Shown: positions 7,605 through 15,331 of the stretch, piece after piece
Layout of the letters: each line of letters begins with the position of its first letter
Numbering within the stretch: position 1 is the first letter of the stretch
Assembly (NCBI GenBank): GCA_015063445.1
Contig: SVUD01000016.1
Span: 1-37,892 of the forward strand
Length of the DNA stretch: 37,892 bases
Source: Oscillospiraceae bacterium
GTDB lineage: Bacteria; Bacillota_A; Clostridia; Oscillospirales; CAG-272
Direction of reading: 5' to 3'
The notes under the pieces: generated by a model
Told to the model about the DNA's origin: nothing
The model's database searches: none
Seen by the model: the letters and a program-made list of their open reading frames with translations, nothing else
Made by a program: the position numbers and the translations under genes

Positions 7605-7633
7605 ATTATATCATATTTTTAGTTCATTGTAAA
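7605..7633 (-). promoter_or_regulatory. Promoter of the structured RNA
   Basis: On the minus strand TTTACA (7628-7633), a 17-base spacer and TATAAT (7605-7610). The predicted start, near 7598, falls at the very beginning of the terminal inverted repeat, which suggests the repeat is the RNA's closing stem. Confidence 0.7.
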
Positions 7634-7704
7634 TACCTTCGCGGAATTTATGAAAAAATTCCTATTTCATTTTATTAATTTTTTTAATTTTTCACTTTTA
7701 AGCG

Positions 7705-7733
7705 TTGACTTAAATCGGTTTTTATGGTATCAT
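7705..7733 (+). promoter_or_regulatory. Promoter of the P-type ATPase gene
   Basis: TTGACT (7705-7710), a 17-base spacer and TATCAT (7728-7733), 43 bases before the TTG start codon. It diverges from the structured-RNA promoter. Confidence 0.65.
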
Positions 7734-7776
7734 CTTTAGTGCTAAATATTTAATTATTAATTTTGGTGGTGATATT

Positions 7777-10143
7777 TTGGAAGCTGTAACGGAGGTTATG
7801 GAGAAAACCGAGCAGATTCCCACCGGCTTAACTACCGAGGAAGCCGGCGCGCTTATCAACCGAGGTCTTTGCAACAAAGCGGAGAGCAAGGCAGGTAAGA
7901 GTTACCTTAGAATAATATACGACAATCTTTTCACCTTCTTCAATATGATATGGGCGATAGTAACGGTGGTGCTTATATCCATCGGAAGCTATTCAAATCT
8001 CACGTTCCTTGCCGTAGTGCTTCCGAACGTGCTTATAGCTACCTATCAGGAGCTGAGAGCTAAGAAAACCGTAGAAAAGCTTTCGGTGACGACGGACCCT
8101 ATCGCTACTGTTGTAAGAGACGGTGAGATAACGGATATATTCTCTTCCGATATAGTTGTCGGAGACGTGATGTATCTTGAGAACGGCAGGCAGATACTTT
8201 CGGACGGCGTGGTCATTCAGGGCTCGGCAGAGGTAAACGAGAGTATGCTGACGGGCGAATCAAACGCTATAAAGAAGAAGCCCGGCGACACCATTCTTGC
8301 CGGAAGCTATCTTGTCGGCGGCGCGATGTACGCCAAGGTAACGGGAGTAGGTAAGGATAACTACGTACATAAAATCGAAAAAGCGGCGAAGAGCTTTAAG
8401 GCTCCCGCGTCAAATCTTTTTAAGGAGCTTAACCGTCTTATTAAATATATAGGAATATTCCTCGTTCCTATGTCGGCAGTTCTTATGCTCGTAAACTATT
8501 TCGCATACGAGAAGGACTTCGTAATGGCGGTAAATAAGACCTGCGGCTCTATCATAGGAATGATTCCCTCGGGAATATTCCTTCTCGTAACGCTGACGCT
8601 TTCCCTAAGCGTTATAACCCTCGGAAAGAAGGGAAGCCTTGTCCGTGAGATGTACAGCATAGAAATGCTTGCGTCCGCTGACGTTATTTGTCTTGATAAA
8701 ACGGGAACGATAACCGACGGTACCATGGCGGTTACAGCGGTTATACCGCTGAACGGCTACGTTGAGCGATATATAAACAGCATTATGGCGATGGTGGAGG
8801 GCTCGGAGGAGTCTGTAAACCATACCTCAGAGGCTCTTATAGAGCATTTTGGGTGCAATAAAAACATAGGCGTAATAGATAAAATTCCATTCTCCTCGTC
8901 GAGAAAGTATTCCTCGGTGCATATAGCCGAGGAGGGCTGCTTCTCAATAGGCGCGCCCCGCTTTGTGAAATGCGAGATAACGAGAGAGATGGACTTTATC
9001 ATAAGCCGTCACGCCGCAATGGGCGAAAGAGTCTTGGTTCTCGTCAAGCAGGAGGCTCTTGAAACGATGGGAGAGCCTATGGCTCTCATTGCTATCTCGG
9101 ACAAAATAAGACCTAACGCAAGGGATACGATAGAGAACTTTCAGTCTCAGGGCGTTGCCGTAAAGGTAATATCGGGAGACCATGCGGAAACGGTTTCCTC
9201 TATAGCGAAGCGTGTCGAAATAAAGGACGCTGAAAAGTACGTCTCCTGCGAGAAGGTCTCGGACGAGGAGCTTGCCGCAATGTGCGATGATTACGCGGTA
9301 TTCGGCAGAGTGACCCCGGAGCAGAAGATATTGCTCGTCAAGGCGCTTAAAGCTCGTGGACACACCGTGGCTATGACGGGTGACGGCGTTAACGACACTC
9401 TCGCTCTTAAGGAGAGCGACTGCTCGATAGCTATGGCAGACGGCAGCGAGGTCGCGAGAAAGGTCTCAAAGATAGTACTTATGAATTCCGATTTCGGAGT
9501 TCTCCCGGATATAGTCAAGGAGGGAAGACGCTGTATAAACAGCGTGCGTATGTCCTCGGTGCTGTATCTTATGAAAACGTTATTCACGATAATTCTTTCG
9601 CTGTTCAGCGTTATAACCTTCTCGGGATATCCGTTTGACCCCAAGCAGCTTCTCTTCGTTGAGATGATAGTTATAGGCTTCTCCTCGCTTCTTCTGACGG
9701 TTGAGCCGAACTATAAGAGAGCCACAGGCTCTTATATGCAGGCGGTCATACGAAAGAGTATTCCAAACGCGATAGTTATGCTCGTGCCTGTATTCGTAAC
9801 TCAGGTCGTTGAAAAATTCGGAGCGTTCGAGGCAGAGTCTATAAGCGCTATCGCAACGATAGCGGTAACGGCAGCCTCGTTCTTAAACCTCGTATTCCTT
9901 TGCAGACCGTATACCTATTGGCGTATGGGTGTCGTATGTACATCGGGATCGTTGCTCGGCCTTGCAGTGCCGCTCAGCATATTCCTTCTTGACGATATGC
10001 TGAATATAGTACCGCTTTCTCTTCACCCGATACTGTTCACCGTCGTGATGTCGGTAACCGCGGGACTTGCCATTATAATCCACGTGGGGTTAAGGTACTT
10101 AAAGGAATATCTTGACAAAAGAAAAGCGCTTAAGGCGGCATAA
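7777..10143 (+). CDS. Cation-transporting P-type ATPase (CtpE-like)
   Basis: A membrane protein of 788 residues. It has the actuator motif TGES (159-162), the phosphorylation motif DKTGT with the Asp at residue 307, and TGDGVND in the hinge (534-540). Membrane segments lie at about residues 50-95, 220-285 and in a C-terminal set from about 595 to 775. No N-terminal metal-binding CXXC domain is present. The organisation resembles the CtpE/P2-like group, where calcium uptake is known for the mycobacterial member; substrate assignment here is inference. The M4 segment reads PSGI (264-267) instead of the common PEGL. The start is a TTG, chosen because GGTGGTG ends about 6 bases before it; the ATG at 7798 has a purine-rich site only 1-2 bases away. 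It is monocistronic. Confidence 0.92.
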   Translation: MEAVTEVMEKTEQIPTGLTTEEAGALINRGLCNKAESKAGKSYLRIIYDNLFTFFNMIWAIVTVVLISIGSYSNLTFLAVVLPNVLIATYQELRAKKTVEKLSVTTDPIATVVRDGEITDIFSSDIVVGDVMYLENGRQILSDGVVIQGSAEVNESMLTGESNAIKKKPGDTILAGSYLVGGAMYAKVTGVGKDNYVHKIEKAAKSFKAPASNLFKELNRLIKYIGIFLVPMSAVLMLVNYFAYEKDFVMAVNKTCGSIIGMIPSGIFLLVTLTLSLSVITLGKKGSLVREMYSIEMLASADVICLDKTGTITDGTMAVTAVIPLNGYVERYINSIMAMVEGSEESVNHTSEALIEHFGCNKNIGVIDKIPFSSSRKYSSVHIAEEGCFSIGAPRFVKCEITREMDFIISRHAAMGERVLVLVKQEALETMGEPMALIAISDKIRPNARDTIENFQSQGVAVKVISGDHAETVSSIAKRVEIKDAEKYVSCEKVSDEELAAMCDDYAVFGRVTPEQKILLVKALKARGHTVAMTGDGVNDTLALKESDCSIAMADGSEVARKVSKIVLMNSDFGVLPDIVKEGRRCINSVRMSSVLYLMKTLFTIILSLFSVITFSGYPFDPKQLLFVEMIVIGFSSLLLTVEPNYKRATGSYMQAVIRKSIPNAIVMLVPVFVTQVVEKFGAFEAESISAIATIAVTAASFLNLVFLCRPYTYWRMGVVCTSGSLLGLAVPLSIFLLDDMLNIVPLSLHPILFTVVMSVTAGLAIIIHVGLRYLKEYLDKRKALKAA

Positions 10144-10193
10144 AGTATCAATTATATATTATCTATATATTATAATAAAGAAAATAAAGCATT

Positions 10194-10244
10194 AAAAAAG
10201 AGATAACAAATCGGTTCTGCTTCGCCGAAATGTTATCTCTTTTT
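10194..10244 (+). terminator. Terminator after the P-type ATPase
   Basis: The arms AAAAAAGAGATAACA and TGTTATCTCTTTTT flank a short loop and end in a T-run. The A-run on the left means it could work on both strands. Confidence 0.8.
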
Positions 10245-10257
10245 CTGTCTGTTCTCA

Positions 10258-10495
10258 GTTTAGAGTTATGAGGCTCGCTTTGCTCTCCGTTATGAATTTG
10301 CCGGCGCAAATGTTATGATATGATTGCCCCATCAATCTATAACTTGGCGCAGCCAATCATAACTATGCGAAGCATATCATAACTCATAATTTGCCCGAGG
10401 GGCAATCATAGTTATAGCGTGATACTCCGTTAAGAATATCACGCTACAAAGCCAATGGCTGCCTCACACGAGACAGCCATGACAATTAATAACTA
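10258..10495. repeat. Array of short palindromes with conserved linkers, copy B
   Basis: Successive small hairpins have different, fully complementary stems: TTTGC/GCAAA, TTGGC-GCA-GCCAA, TATGC-GAA-GCATA and TTGCCC-GAG-GGGCAA. They are separated by near-constant linkers of the form ATCATAACT or GTTATGA. Two larger hairpins follow, AGCGTGATA with its complement (10419-10446) and ATGGCTG with CAGCCAT. No reading frame is supported here. Together with the terminator this explains the whole 359-base gap. The first part matches 3445-3510. Confidence 0.7.
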
Positions 10496-10502
10496 TGCTA
10501 AA

Positions 10503-10916
10503 TTAAAGTAAGAGAAGCACTGCTGCTGCAGCTGCGCCACCAACGATAGCCAAGAAGATAGAGGTTCTCTTGATCTTTCTGTGACGAGCAAACTTACGAG
10601 CCTTCTTGAGGTAAGCAGAAATGGGATCTTTCTTCTTCTTCAAGGTCTTGTTGAACTTCTTGATCCACTTAAGGTCATACTTAGTGAGGATCTTGCTCTT
10701 CTTCATAGCCTTGGGATCATTAGACAAAATGTTTCTAATGTTTCTGTACTTGCAAAGGCTGTCAAGAACTTCGTCACGCTTAGGAGCGAACTTAGCGCTC
10801 TCAAGACGGTTTATGTACTCAGTAACGCCTCCAACCTTAACACCAAGTCTATCGCAGCAACGGCTGTCGAGTTCCACGTAGAGTTTAAGGAACTTCTTGT
10901 TGATTTTCTTGCTCAT
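10503..10916 (-). CDS. Small basic protein with a C-terminal membrane tail, unknown function
   Basis: A protein of 137 residues. The N-terminal part contains LDSRCCDRLGVKVGGVTEYI followed by NRLESAKFAPKRDEVLD, which looks like a conserved alpha-helical domain seen in Clostridia. The middle is very lysine-rich (FNKTLKKKKDPISAYLKKAR), and the last 20 residues form a hydrophobic segment ending in AAAAVLLLL, which suggests a tail-anchored membrane protein with its basic domain in the cytoplasm, possibly touching nucleic acid or ribosomes. AAAGGTGGG lies about 8 bases before the ATG, and a promoter lies at 10958-10986. No enzyme motif was found. The family is probably a known DUF, but I cannot name it reliably. 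Confidence 0.75.
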   Translation of the reverse strand: MSKKINKKFLKLYVELDSRCCDRLGVKVGGVTEYINRLESAKFAPKRDEVLDSLCKYRNIRNILSNDPKAMKKSKILTKYDLKWIKKFNKTLKKKKDPISAYLKKARKFARHRKIKRTSIFLAIVGGAAAAAVLLLL

Positions 10917-10957
10917 TTATCATTCCCACCTTTCTTAAAATGTGCGCTGTGTAACTT

Positions 10958-10986
10958 ATTATAAACTATTTTTTTAGAAAATGCAA
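10958..10986 (-). promoter_or_regulatory. Promoter of the tail-anchored basic protein
   Basis: On the minus strand TTGCAT (10981-10986), a 17-base spacer and TATAAT (10958-10963), about 42 bases before the start codon. Confidence 0.65.
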
Positions 10987-11100
10987 TAGGTTTTGTGAAA
11001 AAAATATGAAAAAATGCTAAAAAAATGAAATATTTTTAAAAAAGCATTGTAAAAAGATATAAAAGAAGGTATGAAAGCTAATAAATTCGGGCTTTTTGGC

Positions 11101-12108
11101 TTAAAGAAGACGTATTCCCGCCGCTTCGCAGCCTTCCTTCGTCTCTTTATCCCAAATTGACGACTGCACCTCGCCTATATGAGCCGAGCCCATCATAAGC
11201 ATACAGAGTCTTGACTGACCGATACCGCCGCCTATCGTGAGAGGGAGCTTACCCTCGAGAAGCATTTTGTGGAAGGGAAGAGAGCGTCTGTGCTCACAGC
11301 CGGAAATCTCGAGCTGTCTTGCGAGGCTCTCCTCGTCAACTCTGATACCCATTGAGGATATTTCAAACGCGCGGTCAAGCACCTCGTTATAGAAGAGAAT
11401 ATCTCCGTTTAGTGACCAATCGTCATAGTCGGGCGCTCGGTTGTCGTGGGGAAGTCCGTTCGAAAGCCTTCCGCCTATTCCGATTATAAATACCGTGCCG
11501 TATTTTTTTGTTATTTCGTACTCTCTTTCCTTAGCCGTAAGGGTAGGATACATCGAAAGAAGCTCCTCCGAGTCAACGACCTTGACCTCTCTTTGAAGCC
11601 TTGTGTCAAGTACGGGGAAATCTATTTTGAGAAGCTCGTTCGTGTCGCAAATAGTACCGACGATTTTTTTGACCGTATCAACGAGGTATTCTCTCGTTCG
11701 GTCCTCCCTCGTTATTACTCGCTCCCAGTCCCACTGGTCAACGTATATCGAGTGGATATTGTCAAGCTCCTCGTCGCGTCTTATGGCGTTCATATCGGTA
11801 TAAAGGCCGTTTCCAACGTAGAAGCGGTATTCCTTAAGAGCCATTCTCTTCCACTTTGCGAGAGAATGAACGACCTGAACGCTCTCTCCAACCGCGGGCA
11901 CGTCAAAGGTAACGGGACGCTCAACGCCCGAAAGGTTATCGTTAAGTCCCGAAGCCTCGGTGACGAAAAGGGGCGCCGAAACACGCTTTAGGTGAAGCGC
12001 CGCGGCAAGTCTTTCCTGGAATGTTTGTTTGATAAAGGATATTGCCTTTTGCGTGTCGTAAACGTCAAGCTTGGGTGTATATCCTTTTGGGATATATAAA
12101 GAATTCAT
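11101..12108 (-). CDS. asnA: Aspartate--ammonia ligase (ammonia-dependent asparagine synthetase)
   Basis: A cytoplasmic enzyme of 335 residues that makes asparagine from aspartate, ammonia and ATP. It matches the AsnA family throughout: LNDNLSGVERPVTFDVP near residues 55-71, VVHSLAKWKRMAL, NAIRRDEELDNIHSIYVDQWDWE, GGRLSNGLPHDNRAPDYDDW, and a class II synthetase-like C-terminal motif (LPLTIGGGIGQSRLCMLMM). Full length is typical, about 330 residues. The sequence GAGGACAG precedes the ATG. It follows the cyclophilin gene by 67 bases on the same strand and may be the last gene of the mgsA-like to asnA run, although a separate promoter cannot be excluded. AsnA normally works when ammonia is plentiful, which fits an anaerobic gut niche. 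Confidence 0.97.
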   Translation of the reverse strand: MNSLYIPKGYTPKLDVYDTQKAISFIKQTFQERLAAALHLKRVSAPLFVTEASGLNDNLSGVERPVTFDVPAVGESVQVVHSLAKWKRMALKEYRFYVGNGLYTDMNAIRRDEELDNIHSIYVDQWDWERVITREDRTREYLVDTVKKIVGTICDTNELLKIDFPVLDTRLQREVKVVDSEELLSMYPTLTAKEREYEITKKYGTVFIIGIGGRLSNGLPHDNRAPDYDDWSLNGDILFYNEVLDRAFEISSMGIRVDEESLARQLEISGCEHRRSLPFHKMLLEGKLPLTIGGGIGQSRLCMLMMGSAHIGEVQSSIWDKETKEGCEAAGIRLL

Positions 12109-12175
12109 ATCTGTCCTCGCTGAATGTATAGGTAAACAAGAGTTAGAATTAACGCGTTCTTTGGTAAACTAAAGA

Positions 12176-13498
12176 TTACTTTGCGAGAGCTAAAGCCTCG
12201 GTTTCGGTAATCTCAACTATTGTAGTTATAACGGGCTGATTAGCCTCGTCGGCAATAAAGCCGTTCTCTGCCGCGCTCGTATGCTTGATGCCCTCGGCGG
12301 TGATGCTGTCAACCGTCGTAAGACCTGCTATAACGTAGCCGAACGCCGCGTAGCTGCCGTCAAGATAGTCGTAATCGGTATTGCAGATAAAGAACTGAGA
12401 GGTAGCGGAATCCTTGTCGTTGGTTCTTGCCATTGAGATAACGCCTCTTAAATGGCTGATGTTGTTCGCAACGCCGTTTGCGGCAAACTCACCCTTTATT
12501 GAGGCGGGAGCGTCACCCTTGGACATACCGCCCTGAATCATAAAGTTATCCATAATTCTGTGGAAGGTAAGACCGTTGTAGAAGCCCTCGTTAACGAGCT
12601 TTATAAAGTTAGCTACGGTGATGGGAGCTGTAGTTTTGTCGAGAAGAAGAACTATGTCGCCGTGGTCCTTAACGGTCATCTTAACGTATTTAAGCTCGTG
12701 ACCGTCGGTGTTTCTCGTTTTGAAGTAGGAGCAGTATTCAATCACGGGAGGAAGGTATTCCTTTGCGTCCTCGGCGGAAAGCTCCTGTATCTTTGTGATA
12801 ACGGGCTGATTTGCTTTATCCTCGATTGCGCCGTTTTGAGCCTGGCTTGTATACTTCATACCCTCTTTGGTAATGCTGTCAACAACGTCAAGACCCGCAA
12901 GAACGTAGCCGAATGAAGCATAATCGCCGTCAAGAAATTCGGAGTCGGCGTTACAGATGAAGAACTGGCTTGAAGCGGTATTGTAAGCGGCTGCGGGATT
13001 GTACTGGTTTCCCGAGCGAGCCATCGAGATAACGCCTCTCTTATGAGAAATGTTGTTATAGTGTCCGTTGTTACCGAACTCACCCTTGATGTTTATTTCT
13101 TTTCCGTTCTCGTCGGTGTTACCTCCGGTGCCGTCAGCCTTGGGGTCGCCGCCCTGAATCATAAAGTTTTCAAGAATTCTGTGGAAGGTAAGACCGTTGT
13201 AGAAGCCCTTGTTAACGAGCATCATAAAGTTTTCAACCGTGATGGGAGCTGTCGTCGCATCGAGAAGAACAACTATCGAGCCGTGGTTTTTTACGGTAAT
13301 CTTAACGAATTTAAGGTCGTGACCGTCAACGTTTCTTGAGGTTGCGTAGGAGCAAGCGCCGGTGCCAACCTTGTCGTCGTTAGCGCTCGGACCGTTAGCC
13401 GCGCCGTCACCGTCCGTGTTGTCCTTGTCCTTTTTGCATGCCGTAAGAGAGGTAAGCAAAAGGCAAAGCGTGAGAATAATTGCTAAAAGCTTTTTCAT
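12176..13498 (-). CDS. Lipoprotein with two tandem cyclophilin-type peptidyl-prolyl isomerase domains
   Basis: A protein of 440 residues. A lipoprotein signal peptide ends in LTSLTAC, so Cys21 would be lipidated and the protein anchored outside the membrane. After an Asp/Asn-rich linker come two cyclophilin domains (about residues 48-242 and 255-438), similar enough to suggest an internal duplication. Each keeps the active-site segment FHRI followed by FMIQGG (Arg107 and Arg314) and the SQFFI segment. Such proteins catalyse prolyl cis-trans isomerisation and help fold exported proteins. Two complete copies in one chain are unusual, since most bacterial lipoprotein cyclophilins have one. The start fits the signal peptide, but the Shine-Dalgarno site is 32 bases away and separated by a hairpin (separate entry). 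It lies between holA and asnA on the same strand. Confidence 0.93.
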   Translation of the reverse strand: MKKLLAIILTLCLLLTSLTACKKDKDNTDGDGAANGPSANDDKVGTGACSYATSRNVDGHDLKFVKITVKNHGSIVVLLDATTAPITVENFMMLVNKGFYNGLTFHRILENFMIQGGDPKADGTGGNTDENGKEINIKGEFGNNGHYNNISHKRGVISMARSGNQYNPAAAYNTASSQFFICNADSEFLDGDYASFGYVLAGLDVVDSITKEGMKYTSQAQNGAIEDKANQPVITKIQELSAEDAKEYLPPVIEYCSYFKTRNTDGHELKYVKMTVKDHGDIVLLLDKTTAPITVANFIKLVNEGFYNGLTFHRIMDNFMIQGGMSKGDAPASIKGEFAANGVANNISHLRGVISMARTNDKDSATSQFFICNTDYDYLDGSYAAFGYVIAGLTTVDSITAEGIKHTSAAENGFIADEANQPVITTIVEITETEALALAK

Positions 13499-13537
13499 TG
13501 TTTTGTAAGGCTCGTTTTTTACGCGCCTTTCCTCCTT
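13499..13537 (-). promoter_or_regulatory. Ribosome binding site separated from its start codon by a hairpin
   Basis: A strong AAGGAGG (minus strand, 13531-13537) lies 32 bases before the cyclophilin ATG, too far for normal use. The bases between form a hairpin: AAGGC and CGT pair with ACG and GCCTT around an A-loop (13507-13529). With the hairpin folded, the effective distance is about 9 bases. No better site is closer to the ATG. Confidence 0.5.
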
Positions 13538-13589
13538 ATTTTTTATATCGTCTTTATTTTAATCAAATCTACGTGCGAGTGTGAAGGGC

Positions 13590-13692
13590 TTAGGTGAGAA
13601 TTGCCGTTGCTTTGTCAGCGTATAAACCCTTTTAATTCATATTCAGACTTTTTCGTTGTCACCGAATCTTGATTTAGGTGAGAATAGCAGTT
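13590..13692. repeat. Pair of 19-base direct repeats in the holA-cyclophilin gap
   Basis: TTAGGTGAGAATTGCCGTT at 13590 and TTAGGTGAGAATAGCAGTT at 13674 match at 17 of 19 positions and are 84 bases apart. They lie in the 220-base gap between holA and the cyclophilin gene. No function was recognised. Confidence 0.6.
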
Positions 13693-13718
13693 ATCGGTGT
13701 CACAAAATCCCGCTATCC

Positions 13719-14747
13719 TCAAATATATTGACATATGAAAAGTTCAATAGCCTTATATCCCGTAATTCCGCCGGACTTAGATTCGGCATCAAGCTCACGT
13801 AGTCTTGCCATAGCGAGCGAAAGCTTTGCGACGCCCCATTTTTGAGCCGAGCTTATACATATTTTTATTTTATACTGATTCCAGCCGAGAATACCCTCGA
13901 TGTCCTTTGCGTCCTTACCCTCCTCCAAAAGAAGAGCGACCGTAACAAGCTCGCCGAAGCTTCGTGAAAGCGTTGCGAGAACCGCTCCCGCCTCAATTCT
14001 TCTCATAGCCATATCGGCAAGAGCCGTGAACGCGCGCTCGCGGTTTTTGTCGGTTATCGCGCCCGAGAGAGCAAAAGCGTCGCATTCGAGTGTTGAAGAG
14101 GCAACAAAATCAACCTCTTTTTTAGTTATACGCGGGAGCGTGTTGGCCTTTGCGTATGCGGAAAGCTTCTTGACCTCCTCGGCAAGTATTGACATTGAGT
14201 GCCCCGAACGGAAGATAAGGGCAGAGAGCGTGTCAACGTCACACTCTATTTTTTCTGCGTCAAAATGGCGCTTTAACCAGCTTATAAGCTGAGCGTCGGT
14301 CGATTTTTCAAAATTGATGAGATTAAAGCTTTTGGAGAAAAGCTTTGCGTTCTTCGAGGGGCGCTTTGCTGTGCCGGGGTCGAAGCCGTCTATATCCGAG
14401 AAGAGAACGAGAGTTATATAAGGATAATCGGCAAGCGACTCGGATATTGAAATAAGAGTCTTTTTGTCCGATTCTTTCATCTTGTCAAGGTCGGGATACT
14501 TCCATTCGATAAGCTTTAAGTCGGACATCATAGGCGGCGCCTTGATAGCCTCGGCTATTTCGGCAAGGTCGATATCCGCTCCGTCAAAAACTACGCGGTT
14601 GAAGAGCGAAAACGCCTCGTCAGGACAACAAAGCTTTACAATTTCCGACAAATAGTACTTTTTAAGGTAATCCTCTTCGCCCGCAAAAATGTATGCGCCG
14701 CCAAGGTCACCCACCTTAATTTTGTTTTTCAGTTCGGTAAGCGTCAT
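13719..14747 (-). CDS. holA: DNA polymerase III, delta subunit
   Basis: A protein of 342 residues that opens the sliding clamp as part of the clamp loader. Family features are the N-terminal GAYIFAGEEDYLKKYYLSEI (degenerate AAA+ domain without a Walker A motif), the middle segment with SGHSMSILAEEVKKLSAYA, and the C-terminal helical domain with NQYKIKICISSAQKWG, then LRELDAESKSGG and a final ELFI segment. Length is normal (about 330-345). The start codon lies 2 bases after the stop of the DUF1934 gene, so the two form an operon. No signal or membrane segment is visible. Confidence 0.93.
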   Translation of the reverse strand: MTLTELKNKIKVGDLGGAYIFAGEEDYLKKYYLSEIVKLCCPDEAFSLFNRVVFDGADIDLAEIAEAIKAPPMMSDLKLIEWKYPDLDKMKESDKKTLISISESLADYPYITLVLFSDIDGFDPGTAKRPSKNAKLFSKSFNLINFEKSTDAQLISWLKRHFDAEKIECDVDTLSALIFRSGHSMSILAEEVKKLSAYAKANTLPRITKKEVDFVASSTLECDAFALSGAITDKNRERAFTALADMAMRRIEAGAVLATLSRSFGELVTVALLLEEGKDAKDIEGILGWNQYKIKICISSAQKWGVAKLSLAMARLRELDAESKSGGITGYKAIELFICQYI

Positions 14748-14749
14748 AT

Positions 14750-15184
14750 TTATACCTCGCTGACTTCGATACGCATTTTAACACGCTTGTCAGCTCCGCC
14801 GACACTCATTCCGTAGAATATTTCAAGCGTGCCGCCAAAGACAGAAAGAGAATTTTTGATTTTTTCCGTTCTCACCGTCATATCGAATTTATATGGCGGA
14901 AGGGAGTATACCGTGTTAAATTCTTCGTTTATGTCAAAGTGCATAGTTGAGTCGATAGCGCCCGAGCGCCTTACGGTTACAGTGCCGCTTTCGCGAATCA
15001 GAATATCCGAGAATACCGAGCCGCTCTCGGTCATTTCTCTATACGAAAGAGAAAATTCCGAGCCCGAAATTTTCATAGCGCCCGAGTGAGCGCTTTCCGA
15101 AAGCTCGGTATCACCGTCCGGCGTGCCGTTCTCGTTAAGATTTTCTATTTCCGATTTTATTTTAAGCTTTACTTTTTTCAGCAT
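14750..15184 (-). CDS. DUF1934 (YwiB-like) beta-barrel protein
   Basis: A protein of 144 residues dominated by beta strands, with the pattern typical of DUF1934/YwiB proteins (lipocalin-like small barrel): an N-terminal KVKLKIKSEIE strand, then SLSYREM, TVTVRRSGAIDSTMHFD and the C-terminal GGTLEIFYGMSVGG. The biochemical role of the family is unknown. GGAG lies 6-7 bases before the ATG. It is followed after 2 bases by holA and preceded by the mgsA-like gene 147 bases upstream, so it is probably part of one operon. The spacer ahead of it (15185-15331) contains a hairpin (CTTTTGTG-like arm with CGCAAAAG near 15258-15292) but no T-run. Confidence 0.85.
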   Translation of the reverse strand: MLKKVKLKIKSEIENLNENGTPDGDTELSESAHSGAMKISGSEFSLSYREMTESGSVFSDILIRESGTVTVRRSGAIDSTMHFDINEEFNTVYSLPPYKFDMTVRTEKIKNSLSVFGGTLEIFYGMSVGGADKRVKMRIEVSEV

Positions 15185-15331
15185 AAAAAACTCCGAATTA
15201 AATAGGCTGCCCCATCTGCCGAAGAAGACGAGCGCAGCCTCAATTTCTGTTGCAATGCTTTTGTGCAGCCGCTTTGCTGACGCAAAAGGAAAAGCCTCCT
15301 TCGACGCGCCGCAATCAATACAGCCTTATAA

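Noticed and set aside
10258..10495. CRISPR array
   Set aside because: Units are of uneven length, the variable parts are themselves palindromes, and there are no cas genes in the window.
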